Source of the DNA: Tubiluchus corallicola
Taxonomy: Eukaryota; Priapulida; Priapulimorpha; Priapulimorphida; Tubiluchidae
DNA length: 64,000 nt
NCBI GenBank assembly: GCA_030141605.1
Contig: JAQGDQ010000190.1
Location: 248,001 to 312,000, forward strand
Reading direction: 5' to 3'
The translations under genes and the position numbers were made by a program. The notes under the pieces were generated by a model. The model ran no database searches, was not told the DNA's origin, and worked only from the letters and a program-made list of their open reading frames with translations. Positions 39,715 to 52,304 of the stretch are shown here, in pieces. How positions within the stretch are numbered: the first letter of the stretch is position 1; every line of letters begins with the position of its first letter.

Positions 39715-40132
39715 TGGTTTAACTGATTTTGCAAAACAAACGAAGAAAAACGTTCTCTAACAGTAAACATGTACCGTACAACTTCGTTCATGTTCTTCTC
39801 TCATTGCAGAAGGTTATATCAAGTTATTGCTGCATTTCAAAATAACTGGTATTGTAAGCAGTACTAAGCAATTTCCTTAAGGTCCCTTGCTGGAATATGG
39901 TTTTTATCAAAACAAAAAAATGTTGTAACGCTACATTGACAAAGGCAAATGAATGCGTACTTATTAACAAGAACCAGATAAAATTTCAATTCGCGACAAA
40001 TATGTTTATCTAGGTATAGTCTAACAAAAGGCTTAAAAGAAGGTTAAATAAAATTCTTTGATATGAATACCTCACATTATAGCAGTGAGCAGGTTTTTAA
40101 CAAGTTTATGAATACGCCATACCACGCACTGA
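39715..40132 (-). repeat. 415-bp repeat, copy 2 (uninterrupted)
   Basis: Reverse-complement partner of the interrupted copy at 36294–37470. Both copies have the GCGTGG-C/T-ATGGCG end on the outside, about 2.2 kb apart, so they may be two independent insertions or the long terminal inverted repeats of one 3.8-kb element. Confidence 0.75.
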
Positions 40133-43100
40133 TCTTTTCATAAACGCCGAATACTCACGTCACTATAGTTTCCATCAGCTTAGAAAGATTAGGCTAGATT
40201 GTGTCTATTCTTTACATCTTTAGTGATTACACGGAGTAGCATTACACAGTCAGTGCACACAATTCCACTAGTCTAGCCCATTATCAAGCGCACAAGCTAG
40301 CAGGACTGAATCAATACCCAAGCCCTAATAAATACTCCACTGACTGCCGTATAAACGTTCTTTGTGCGGTGGGGAGGCAAAGATTTTTCACCTCTCTTAG
40401 CCCGTATGGCATTTCGACCTCAGACTCAACTTTAATCAGACCTCCGATTACTCTTAAGTGTAATCAGTGCTAATGATAAAACTTGAATAGATGAATATAC
40501 GCAAATCGATCCACGCTTTATTGTAGTAAGCTAATAACTTTCAAATCTATTTTTAGTTTTATCGAATCCCTCGCGGTTGTCAAAATAAATGCATGAAGGT
40601 AGGGAAGCAGAAACAGATAATAGAAAGCCTCTTTTACTATACAGCCTGTGCACTAGCCCTATATAAGTCTCTCCTGGTAGATGTTATTTAATCAGTGCAT
40701 AGGTGCTTAATATAATATCATTTTATAAAATTTGCTTATAGTTTTGCACGTCTTTATTATTTACGGTTAATCTCAATACATGTCAGATTTCTATCATATT
40801 TTACCCAATTCAGACATAGGCAATGAGATTTGCTCAGTTTGTTAAGCTCTCATCACCTCACAGTACGAACGCAATGAAATTGAAAAAAAGTTACCGCAAT
40901 CATTTAGAACACAACCCATTTTAAAATAAAAGAATTTTTAAAGCCACAAGTACTATCATGATGTAATGGTGAACGATGAAAAGCCACGGAAAAAAGTTAG
41001 AATTTTGGCTAGGAAAAGGTCCCAATTATTTTTGGCTAGGGCAAGAGTTATATCGTTTTTTCTGTGGCTTTCTTACCTGGATTCGATGTTATTATGACAT
41101 TCAAAGACGACCACATTACGGTAATATTACAGTCAACGAACATAAAGACAATGACGCTGATAACAATGATGACTGACATCACCTTGATAACGGTTACAGA
41201 GATCACCCTTACAGCTATAAAATATAAATAGTATTAAAAATATAATGTCTGATTATCTTCGATTAAAGAAGAGCTAATTAGGTCGACTTGTGTAGTTATG
41301 CATTTAAAGAAACGGCAAAAACTAAAACAACACAAGTCGTCTTTTTGCAGAGCTGTCTTGAAGTAAAACTGTTGCAGTAAAACTATGCATTTCAACTTAC
41401 ACAATCAGCGCCTTTGCCAAGCTGCCAACATTACTGAGCAAGTCGAATTCTCTCCAAACACGAGCTTATCTAGCCTCCACACGTTCTACACAATGAAACT
41501 GTGTTTCAACTCGCTGAATCACAGAAATGAGCATAATTTTGATACCATAATTATTATCTTCAAGGGAACGCTGATCTGTAATGGCTAGAAATGTGAACGA
41601 CCGGGACAAGTAGGAGCAAAACTCGAAGGATTTCATTTCATGTAGACTAAACAGTTAGAAAAAGATATAGGATTATAATTACACATTGCATACTTTATTA
41701 TAAACTAACTTAACCGATAAGTTTACCAGATGCTAGAAAACAGAACATAGAGAAATTTATGATCATGTATAATTAAAAGCTCAGTAATTACGTTTACTCT
41801 TACTTGTAAAAGTGACAGTGCTGCTGTCCAATTAGAGGCAAATAAGCGAAATTTGCTGTTGCCTTTGTGTTATCCAAGACAAGTAAGCCAGTTACAAGAG
41901 AACCAAGAAAACACAACCTATCGCGCCACACACAAACTGATAATAGTATTGCCACTTGATATGCTCTATTACCCAGAGCGTAAATGCGGCGGGTGGCATC
42001 ATTGCGTTGCGACAGGGGTGGGTGGTGGGGATGTGCAAGCAATTTGTTGCACGAAGTTCTGAAATATGATGCACCTGCTGTTGTAGATTAAAGCAACTTA
42101 AACGACATTCACAATAACACCAAGTCTAATGTAAATTATGTAAAGATAGTTTGGACCCATTCCTGCGTAACGCTTAACAAGTTAGGTGGGACGTTTAGCA
42201 ATCTTGTGATATTACGCAGTCCACGTCCTGCAATCACGTCTGATTTTTTCATTGTTGCCACAACAACAACGATAACGATGACGGCGCGATGCGTGACAGG
42301 TTTGACCATTTAAGCCCCATTCTTGGAATGGATTCAAAAATGTTATCCGACATTGCCAACCACTGGACAGCTCAGATACTTTTATCTGCGATACGTCCGC
42401 GAGGTTTGTTAGTTGAATTTTGACTATTTGTGAAAGGTTGCAATTCTTCTGCAAGCCGAATCCTGGACCTGCGGCAGAAGCTAAAAAAAGTAGAAACTTG
42501 TGGCAGGACCGGAATCTAGCTCATTTTCAACATTTTCAACCATGAATTCATTTATTATTGACATAATAGACTCGTGTTAACTTCTGTCAGTACTCACGTT
42601 TTTAATATGACAGATACTAAAACTCAACTAGAGATGAAATAACTATGTGCATAAAACACTACATAATTACATATAAAAACGGCACGAAAGGGTTCTAAAT
42701 TATAAAAAGTGCATAATGCTGTAAATGAGCTTACTATTACTTCATATTAACTACTAGTTTCATTTTTAATATCATATTTATAGAGAGAGAAGTAGCTGGA
42801 AGGTCACCTAGCCAACGGAGATAAGCACGATGGCCCTGAACAGTAAATGGATAGATGACTGCCAAGGAAGTACTTAATGAATTACTAAAAAACCAAAAAT
42901 ATAAACCTTGTTGTCAAAACACATTTCCTCTATCCCTTTATCATTAGTAAACTATATGTAAAATAAAACAAATCATATTTGATTTGAATGGAGAAAACGC
43001 TTTTATTTCCTTAATAGCATCGTGAACATTGTAATAATTATGGGATGACGTCACCTAAAGCATAGTGTAGCTCAAATGAACAAAGTCAACCTACCTGTTT

Positions 43101-45251
43101 ATTTTTCTTCTACTAGTGAATTTGGTACAGATTTTTGCATTTATTATTATGGAGACTATGGTGTTGTGCTCCACGGATTCTATCATGAGTATCATATGTT
43201 ATTGGATGTCTATTATGACTCACACGCAAGCTATAAAAGCTCTCTGCTCAGCAAACTGCTTTGGGTACACTGGAGGCTGATTGGCGGTAAACGCATATAC
43301 TGGTTTGGTAAATGCATGACTGCTTGCCGCCATACAATATTGAAACTGCAATCCGTGGGTGAACAGTCACTGCGAGTGTTGTTGCATATTATCATCCTCT
43401 TCATCAATATTATTTTTCATCAGCCTGGCTGCTAGGCAAGACGTAATTATATGTTAGACTTTTATCTAGTGGTTTTGGCTAAACCATCGCCACTGTCACC
43501 CGACTTACCACCATTTGGAACAACAAGAAACATTAAACCTCGCGAAATGTAGATACACGTAGTACATACATTCTACGCTTTAATTCTGGGTAGTGTTTGC
43601 TCTAATTCTTTATCAAATGAAGTATTAATTAGTTGTGATACCCGTTACTCCTTTTATTAGTAAACATTTATTAGCACCTTGCATTTAACATTTGAACCTT
43701 AGAGGTGCTTCCATCAGACATTGTCTGTATTGTAAATCAACATTAAACAAATAAAGTTAAAACTAAGCAAAAACACGACATTTATAGTTTCAAAAGCGCA
43801 TTAATCTTTGCTACCGTAGGCTAAGAACTGCATGTGCTTGCTTGTTGCTTCGTATGTGGGAGATCGTAGGTTCAAAACTTAAATTGTATCGCGGGTTTTT
43901 CTTGTCACCCACGCTGGTTTCTCGGCATAATGTATTCGACTTGCTATCTCCTATGCAAGCCTTAGAATCTAGGCCTGTAATGTTAATTGCTTGGCGTATG
44001 AGTAAAGGCATTTTCGCAACATTATACTAATAAACGTCTAGCAAGACAGCAAGTTCCTAATCACTTACAATTAAAGGAAGACGTCTTTCAGATTCATAAC
44101 ACGTAGCAAACAATTGAATTGCAACAATTTTTAGGGTCTCTCTAATCTCTATGTGGTTTGTCTGATTACAATTACCGCGGCACGCCTTTACAAAGAAAAA
44201 GAATTTTTTTAAATGTACTTAACATGTTTCTGATTGTCATTCACGTAGCAACGTAGCCCATTGCAAATGTTAGTGGTTCTCACTTAAGATTAGATTTTTC
44301 ATTTCACTTTAAACTGAAAGAAATCTAAAGAATATTAAATCAGCAAAAGCAATAGCTAATCTATGGCTAATGCTAGAGCAATAGCTCAATGTAATAGCTA
44401 TTTGAGAGCTTTAACTAGTGGACACTTCACCTGAGTGTGGCTGTGTTGCTACTGTCCATTATTAACAGGCATAAAGATGGCCATCATCTTATTTCTGCAT
44501 AACATTTGGAATCACTTAACGTCAATAATGTCATGAAATTCATAATCTACTCTTGTGCCTCTACTGCCCTCTAGTCGCAGAGTTGGCTTATGTAGTGCTG
44601 AACAAAGCTCGCCATTGTGGAAAATCGAGTAAAACCTGTCATAAAACATCTGAGCTTATACACTGAACTGTTTGCACCTGCTCTTAATTGCATCGTCTAC
44701 TACTTCCATTTATAACGACTATATATGCCCCTTTACGAGCATTTCAGAATGGGAGTCAAACATGCAATATTTGGCTAAATATTTACATTACTACGATGGA
44801 CCCAGGTTTGTGTCATTTGCAGTTTAGTATTATTTTCATTCTTACTTATTTATTGGCATACTAAATTACAAGCATATGACAGTGATGCATCTTTAGCGTC
44901 TGCTGAAAAGTATGGCAATGTTGATTAGAAATATTAATAATACATATAGCTTTCGTAATAAGTCTTTTATTTATACATGTATGTACCAAATTAATATTTA
45001 AAAATCATACATAAAAGCATTCTATGTTTTAAGTCAAATTTGTTATAAAAATACTTTTTGCATTCAAACTTTATGATGTGCGCATATTACGTGCCTACCA
45101 ATGAGTACCAAAAAGAGTATCAATAAAATTGCTTCTTAGCATTTTACCATACGTAACCTGGACATGCTGAAAAATGTAAGGTAGTTCAAGATATTATTTT
45201 GGTTTCATCAGTTATTCGAAAATATATCAACAAAAGCTACATGAGCAGCAG
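40133..45251. other. Non-coding DNA, no gene supported
   Basis: The longest ATG-started open frame (43076–43435, plus strand, 119 codons) has no signal peptide, repeat, known domain or splice context and is treated as chance. Confidence 0.4.
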
Positions 45252-45788
45252 CATCTCCATCATTATCATCATAACCATCATCATCATTATCAACAGAACT
45301 ATTATCATCATTATCATCATCACATGATCATCATGATCTTCATCATTATCATCATCGTCAGGGCCTATTTCAGCCTAAGCAAGGCCTGGGGACGTGGGGC
45401 GTGTGCGGCCCCCTCGGGGGGGGGGGGGGCGTGGGCGGCACCACCATGGTTGGCGGCCAGAAAATTTTTGAACTGCTAGAATGCCGGAGAAGCATTTTCG
45501 AAGAGAAAATAGCGAGGAGGCAGTATGTTCGCATAAAGCAAAAAAATTTTACCTAGGCACGAGGCCCCCCTGGAGGGTGAACCCCCGTGGAAGTATCCCC
45601 ACTTCCCCCCTGAAATAGGCGCTGATCATCGTTATCACTGCGCTCATCATCGCCATCGTCCTTGTCATCATCATCATCATCATCGTTACTGTTATTATTG
45701 TCATCATCGTCATTGCGATTGCATCGTCATCATCACCGCCGTCGTGGTCGTGATCATCATCATCATCATCAGCAGCAGCAGCAGCAGC
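45252..45788. repeat. Compound ATC/CAT microsatellite with AGC tail
   Basis: Imperfect (ATC)n flanks a transposon insertion at 45359–45624. The distal side ends in (ATC)n then (AGC)n at about 45769–45788. Confidence 0.92.
45359..45624. mobile_element. 266-bp hAT-type MITE
   Basis: The left end reads CAGGGCCTATTTCAG. The right end, reverse-complemented, reads CAGCGCCTATTTCAG: 14 of 15 identical. Both flanks carry the 8-bp word ATCATCGT (45351–45358 and 45625–45632). An 8-bp duplication with CAG…CTG ends is the hAT hallmark. The body is GC-rich, with a long G run (about 45415–45430) and no reading frame, so it is non-autonomous. The host site is an ATC microsatellite, but ATCATCGT is not a pure repeat word, so the duplication is credible. 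Confidence 0.85.
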
Positions 45789-48700
45789 TTTCCTGGAACA
45801 AATTCTTCGCCTAAACAGAAAATTTATTTTGATTGGTAGGAAAATTAATCAAAATTTAACCAGCGGAAATAATTAACGAATTCATTTTACTGCACTTGCT
45901 CTAAAGCAGGCAAGTGAGACATTTCAGATATAGATTTCCTATTACTGCTTACTTCACATATTATTGTGTTAAAGTGTTCTAGCGACGCGGCAAACAGACG
46001 TCTCGTCGTTTCCATTTTTTTAGTGTGCTAACTCCTTCTCTGAGTTATAGAAGATTTCGAGGCGTGCATAAATTTGTGATTTTTGTGCAATCTTTAAATA
46101 CGAGGAAGCGTTTTTCTGCCCGGACTTATTTATTTTGTTTTCTGCCAAATACCTCCCAAAAACTGTTTTGTATTTTGCTACCATTTTGGTTAGCACATTT
46201 AAATGGAATTTTCATCCAACACCAACAGATCAATCTGGAGCACAAGAGAAGAAAGACGAACACGGTCACTATTATATTAGACCATTGTTAAGCCGCGTCC
46301 ACAGACAACCTTACTCTCACCACCCACTGATTCTGATTTCCTCCCTCACACGTTTGCTCGCTGCTAGCGTGCTTTGTACTACTGCAGCTGCAAAAATTTG
46401 AAAGCGCCAGAGGGAGCGATCTGCGGAGGCATTAGTCTTATTATCATGCAAACGTAGCACAAATAGCAGACCAAAAGTCAATCTAGCCGTGTTTGCTGGT
46501 TTGCTACATGACATACTCGTCTGGGTGTGACGGTCATTTGCATGTCTATTGCTATTCAAAACAACGCTGAACGTCGTTCCCCACACGCGTTATTAATTAC
46601 TGCATCAGTGACCAAATGAGGAAAAGTAGAGTCATTGCAATGACATTGTCATTTAGCTAGGAATGCAATTTTATCGCTAGGTTTACCCACACTATCCTAA
46701 CACCATATCCGCGTACAACGTGTCATAGAATTTAATGGTTTTATGATTTTACAAATATTGTTCGAACATTGCATACAGATGTGAATGTATGTGGAGGCTA
46801 ATTGCTATCTCCTTTTAGGAAAAATACAATAGTCTCAACGACTGAAGACTCACCCTTGAATAGTCATATTCTGAACATTTTGGCAGTGCATATGTCATCC
46901 CAGCAGCAGAAACTGCAAGCCTTAAATACTAATAATGCTATTAATAATAATAATAATAATAGTATTAAAATTTACAAACATTAATTAATTTTAGAGTGTA
47001 GTTTCTGTTAATGATGGCGCTAAACAATACCGAAACTTTCATATTTTGATTGTTCAAGGCTGGAAATCTTCAATGATATTATCTAGTGGCTGTTCTGGCT
47101 CATCTGGCAACATTGTTTCCACTAAAATTACGATCTCCGAGTGATAGGTATTCCTTTTGAAATGACTTCTTGCTGTAATATTGAATAGTATTCACCTCTG
47201 CCGGTATTATCTTTTACAGGATCATTTTTGATAAAGGACCCATTTACAATTACCCGCAATGGCCCTGCATTAAGTATGCTCTGCCGTTGAACATTGGGTG
47301 GCTTCCAAAGTACAAAACTGTAAATAAAAACCATTGTAAAGACTTCACCTTTAAATTACTGGACACAACGTGAGAGTATTGATATTGAGTATCAAGTAAT
47401 GATTATTCATTAACTGGCTATAGCTGTTTGTCTTGGTATGAATGATTAAAGTTTCTGATTTGGACTAACTGATTAGGTGTCTGACTTAACTGCAGTAATA
47501 TTGTCCAGTTGTAATCAGTATTTTTCGTAAGTGATCATTCTTGAATAATGATGAATGTTCAGTTCTGAACTCCTTTCTATTTCGTTTCTCTTCTCTTTTT
47601 GTCCATTTTTGCTCTATTTCTTCATCTTTACTATTATCTTTTCTTCTATAAATTCTTTCTCTGGTTAATTAATCAGTTTTTTCCACTTTTCATGGTGGTT
47701 TCACAAGCTTTGCTTCTCGACCGTCATGCAGCATCTATTTCTGGTTGATAAACTATTTTCCAGTTTAGTAAGTATATCAGTGTAGTTCTGTTACAATTAC
47801 TGATACTATATTTGATTTTTTATAGTTATAGTGCATAATAGTTATAAGATAATAGTGCAAATTGTAATGTAAAATTATATGTTGATGTGGATAATATTCT
47901 ACAAGTTACAGAGATTTAAATGTCATTTACTATTATTTTTTGCCTCTTTTCAGTCACAGTCGACAGCTCTTTAAATTCTCATGTGCAACCAGGGCAAACC
48001 GTCACCATCATTATTGTCTCTCCATTATGTATTTTATGTAGTATGAGAGTTGTTAAAACTGTGCGTGCAAACGTGAAACATTTTGTAGATAATTGCACAT
48101 AAATCCAGTATAACTAGAAACAGTTACTGACGTTACAGCTGAGAAACTAACGATTTATGACGTTACAAAATAAACTAAGATTTATTCTGCGACAGAAACT
48201 GCAAAATCTCTCCCTTCTGGCGGTGATCGGTGAAGTGTAAAAATAATTTCCTGCCGGCTTTATTGACATTAATCTCTTCTATAGTCAATTTGCAAAGCTT
48301 GCTGTTGTCTGCGCATAGTAGAGTAGATTCTGTCACTACTGCTACTCAATCAAACAGCACAAGCGTCAATGCATTTATACCATACAAATTATGCAGCCAA
48401 TGCAGAGTACAAGTTTATTGATAGATACACAAACTTAAATTTTTGATATAATTATAATTACTAGAATTGTCAAGGTGATGTTATTTATTAATCAACGAAT
48501 TCCAGTTTTATGAGCACATGAGCCGATAATAATAATATTAATATCATCCCGATCAACCCCAGTTATGTTTTTTCATGTTTTGGGTATATTGATTAATTAA
48601 GTCGTAGACTTTTTTCTTATGATACACTTTAATCGTAATTTGGACTTTAGGAACTAATCTGATTCAGTCAACTAAAAAGCAGTTCCTTTTTCATGCCAGT

Positions 48701-50048
48701 TAACCATTGACCTACAGAAAAATCACAGAAAAAATTTCACTTAGAAACGAATGACACATGAAGTTAGAGAATACGTACGGCAATACTGTATTAACTTTGT
48801 ACTACATGAACAAATACGTACTATATTATTTTAGATGCAAGCACTCATACAAGCTGCACGTTTTAGTTGTTTTGACTCACCAAAAAGGGGGAAAGTCAAA
48901 ATCCTTCTCTCTGAAGAATGAATGTTCTGTTACATGCTCTCTATCAACGTCCTGCATTCATTGGATTGAGTGGCGCAGTTAAGCAGCTTAAATACTTAAT
49001 TGTTTTAGTCGAATTTACGTAAGCCACTAAACAAAAATAGGTTTGTTGATCCGCCTTGCAGCAGCCCGTCCGCCCGCCTGCCAAGTATTGACGTACTGCC
49101 TACACTAGCATTTACTAATGACTGCTTAGCGGGCGATTATAAGGCAAGTGATCAGCGCTAAGTATTGATGCAAACGCACTCGTAGACGGCAAGATAATTA
49201 ACTGATAATGTGATTGTTGCTTTACAATAAGTTGCGTGACTGGCTGGATAATTGCGGATATATAACTGGTGGCTTTCGATGCTGGGATACAAACGCTCTT
49301 CCTCCTGGGCAAATCACTATAGTGTTCACTATTGACAAAACTACCGAGCTTTGAAAAGCCCATAAGCTAGCAGGCAGCTCCATTCCATCTTCTCCAACCT
49401 AGATGTGCTTCTCTTAGCGCGAATCATAGGAATGTGAATGTTGGACAGTATTGAGTGTCCGCGTCCACACGATGCTTTCACAGACGATGCTGACAGGCTC
49501 CTTCAGTAGACGCCTGGGTTTGTTTAATAAGCGATATTGAACATTATCAACTGCTGCTGGGGGTTCAGTGCCACTCACGGGAATTTTACTCTGTACAAGC
49601 TTATGCAAAGCTCCTTTTGAATGGCGAGCAAAACGGTCTTTCAAGACGACCTTCACATGATAAATGTGTTCTAATCCAGTTGAGAGAAAATGAAGACAAA
49701 TTCTGCGAGATACTTGATCACCATCGTAGATAAAAAGCGTTTTATTAATAATAGCTTTGTCAGTAAAGCATCCAGGACTTAATGATTCTTAACATTGAAA
49801 TTTAAATTTGCTTTACTTAACAGAATAAATTTTTGCCTATTCTTATTTTGTTCATTATACAGATCAAGCTAAAACTTGCTGGAAAATTCAGCTTCACAAT
49901 CACTTGGCCGATTTGGGCAAAAGCACGTTTTTGGTTTAATCAACTACACAAGCGTCTGGTTAGTGGTGCTTTCCGAATGATTTGCTTGACAAGCCTTTGG
50001 CATAGCAGTGTCTAGTTTTTTACTGGATTGCTGCTGTGTTTAAATATC
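45789..50048. other. Non-coding DNA, no gene supported
   Basis: Contains a short AAT run at 46942–46961 and a T/C-rich LINE-3'-UTR-like patch at about 47570–47700. Minus-strand open frames at 49115–49656 start without ATG in the second case and show no recognised domain. Confidence 0.4.
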
Positions 50049-50144
50049 TTGAGGGCAGATTTCTTTTATCTTAGATTTCTGTCTGCCCAGTGTCTACAAT
50101 AGACGTAATGGGTATGTCATGATGATGATGATGATGATGATGAT
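50049..50144 (+). repeat. Dispersed repeat 3' end with (ATG)n tail
   Basis: Starts with the GGGCAGATTTCTTTTATCT block shared with 5059–5081 and ends in (ATG)n at 50119–50144. Probably a retroposon 3' end; the upstream limit is unclear. Confidence 0.4.
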
Positions 50145-52237
50145 ATGATGAAACGTCTGGTCTCCGTAAATTGAAAGCAGGTCTCTAAAATACCTTGACA
50201 GCGCTGTGAGAATATTTCATTCATAGACATTAAGGACCGCTTTTCGAAGTGCTAGATTTCAAAACAATTTTGTGCGGAAGTTTTTAATAAGTGTTTTTAG
50301 CAGAAAAACAGGATTTCAACCTCGATTATGATTATAGCAAGCTATTATTTTATTGATTTTAGTACGCCACCTTTATTATAACGTATTAATTTGTGCGTAG
50401 GAAAACTTTGTATCAATTTTTAGGTTTTTCATCTGTAGAATTTCTCTGCCTATAGTATACCGAAGTATAATAAACTGAAATAGGTATAATTAGCTCAACA
50501 TTTTTCAATGCAGAATCGTTTTGGCAATGACTAATGATCATCTAATAGATTAGTAATACGCGAATTTTCCACGTAGTGTTTGGTAGCCTATACGCTGTAA
50601 CACGCGATGCGAGCAATTCGATCGCTCCAGTGGTTTCACGAGAATAAAGCCCTGTGTGTTATGAGAGGGCGGATTGCGTGGCAGACACAATCAGCCCCGC
50701 AACGGCTTTCATTCAGCCCTCGTCAGGAGTACACAAGCCTCAAGCAAAATTTTAATTGTTGGCAAAAAGGCCGTGCAATTTAATGGCAATTTTGTAACAT
50801 AACTGGAATGGCGAGGACCTACAGAGGTTTGTGCGAGGGAGAAGAGGAGTGGTATTGACGCCCTATCGAAGCAATGGGCTGAATTTAAAGTGGAGGGCAA
50901 AGCTAAATGTAAAAACGATTATTATGTGCTTTGATCGTACAAAACAACGTTATTTAGTAGAACTGACAGACTAAATAACACGGTATGTGATTGCCAGCCA
51001 GCAGTTATGGCAGGGATCACCAAGGGAAGTACCGTTTCCGCCATGTGAGTGTAATGCAAGAACCGTAACCCTTTCAAAGCAACAGTTTTCAATGGAGGCA
51101 GTGAAATTTGAAAAGAATATGAAACAGATCAATTAAAACAATTTTGGCTTTCTGTCGTAAAGCTGCATTGAAACAGTTCATATAGAAAAGCGTAGTAATA
51201 CGTGTCCAGAAAGTTAGGAATTTCAAAAAAGTTATTTTAACCAAATTATAGATACGTATGCATGTTCTTGTTAATAGTTGTCAAACTCGACCTATGGCGA
51301 GTTAATTGCGTGCAAAACTCTTTAGACATATGGAATTTTTTTTAAATAACAAAAACCGAAACATTAATAGCGCATGATTAGGCATTCTAGATTAGATTAG
51401 TTACCAGCGCCACCCAGTGCACAAATTGACAAAATATTACGAGCCATTTTTTATAGTCTCCCAAAATTTTGCAAAGAAATGCTTAGTTTCTGGTACGTTA
51501 CTACTGCATGCAACCCAGACAAGCGAATATTACCTTCTCTAGCAACAATTATTTGTAGGATGGTGAAATAATTTCGTAGCCGCTCGGTTTGTACAGTTAA
51601 ACCCAGGGTAAAAATCACGATTGTATTCTGATATATATACAGACATTCGTTAAAAATAAACAGTCAACCAAAACGAAAGAAAAATCGGTTTTTGTCTGTT
51701 CTGGCCCATCAAAATGTGACGTAAACGTATTAATATTTTGGAGCTATGATGGTATTGATGTTAAATCTTTATTTTCGTAAATACATATAGACAGGCAGTT
51801 CTGTAAAAATGTAATGTAATGTAAAATTTACTTATATAGCGCACTACACCATTGAAAATCTCAGCACGTTGAACAATAAAATGTATTCAAAATTCATAAA
51901 ATCTAAAGGACCTTAAAAATTAAAAAAAATTTCATCATAAAATGTACAATATAAACAAATGTGTTTTAAGATGTTAAAAGAATGTAATGAATTTGCAGAA
52001 AGTAGGACGTATTTGCAAAAATACTTCTGGTGCAAAATGCGCTGAAAATTTAATTGGAAGTTCAAATCGCTAATAAGCAATTATTAATTATAATCGTGTT
52101 GATAACTTGATTTCGTTAGTGACTTTTAAATTTCGAATCATCGGTGCACGGAATTATACGAGGCGACGCATTATGAGCTTAATAACTTGATCTTATGCTT
52201 GACTAAATCCGGTAATTGAGCAGCCTGGGTAATGATG
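50145..52237. other. Non-coding DNA, no gene supported
   Basis: No exon-like frame. A stretch at about 51820–51870 (TTATATAGCGCACTAC … CACGTTG) recalls the 'TTATATAGCGC' repeats of many marine genomes, but too little is left to classify. Confidence 0.35.
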
Positions 52238-52304
52238 GTAATGCTGAGCTCGGTTGTAAAAACTGACAAGTAATGCTGAGCTCGGTTGTAAAAACTGACA
52301 AGTA
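52238..52304 (+). repeat. Perfect 32-bp tandem duplication
   Basis: 52238–52269 and 52270–52301 are identical, starting GTAATGCTGAGCTCGG, and three more bases of a third unit follow. Absence of any mismatch suggests a recent event. Confidence 0.95.

Noticed and set aside
43076-43435. 119-codon ATG-started open frame, plus strand
   Set aside because: No recognised domain, no signal peptide, no splice or poly(A) context. Length is within what chance gives in 64 kb of AT-rich DNA read in six frames.
43860-43885. Second box-B-like word (GGTTCAAAACT)
   Set aside because: Mismatches at conserved positions and no matching box A upstream.
46290-46600. GC-richer patch starting AAGCCGCGTCCACAGAC, resembling DNA-transposon ends
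   Set aside because: No matching inverted end or target duplication was found, so no element can be claimed.
49115-49656. Two adjacent minus-strand open frames that looked mildly coding-like
   Set aside because: The 49414–49656 frame starts at GTG, not ATG; no domain recognised and no donor or acceptor joins the two.
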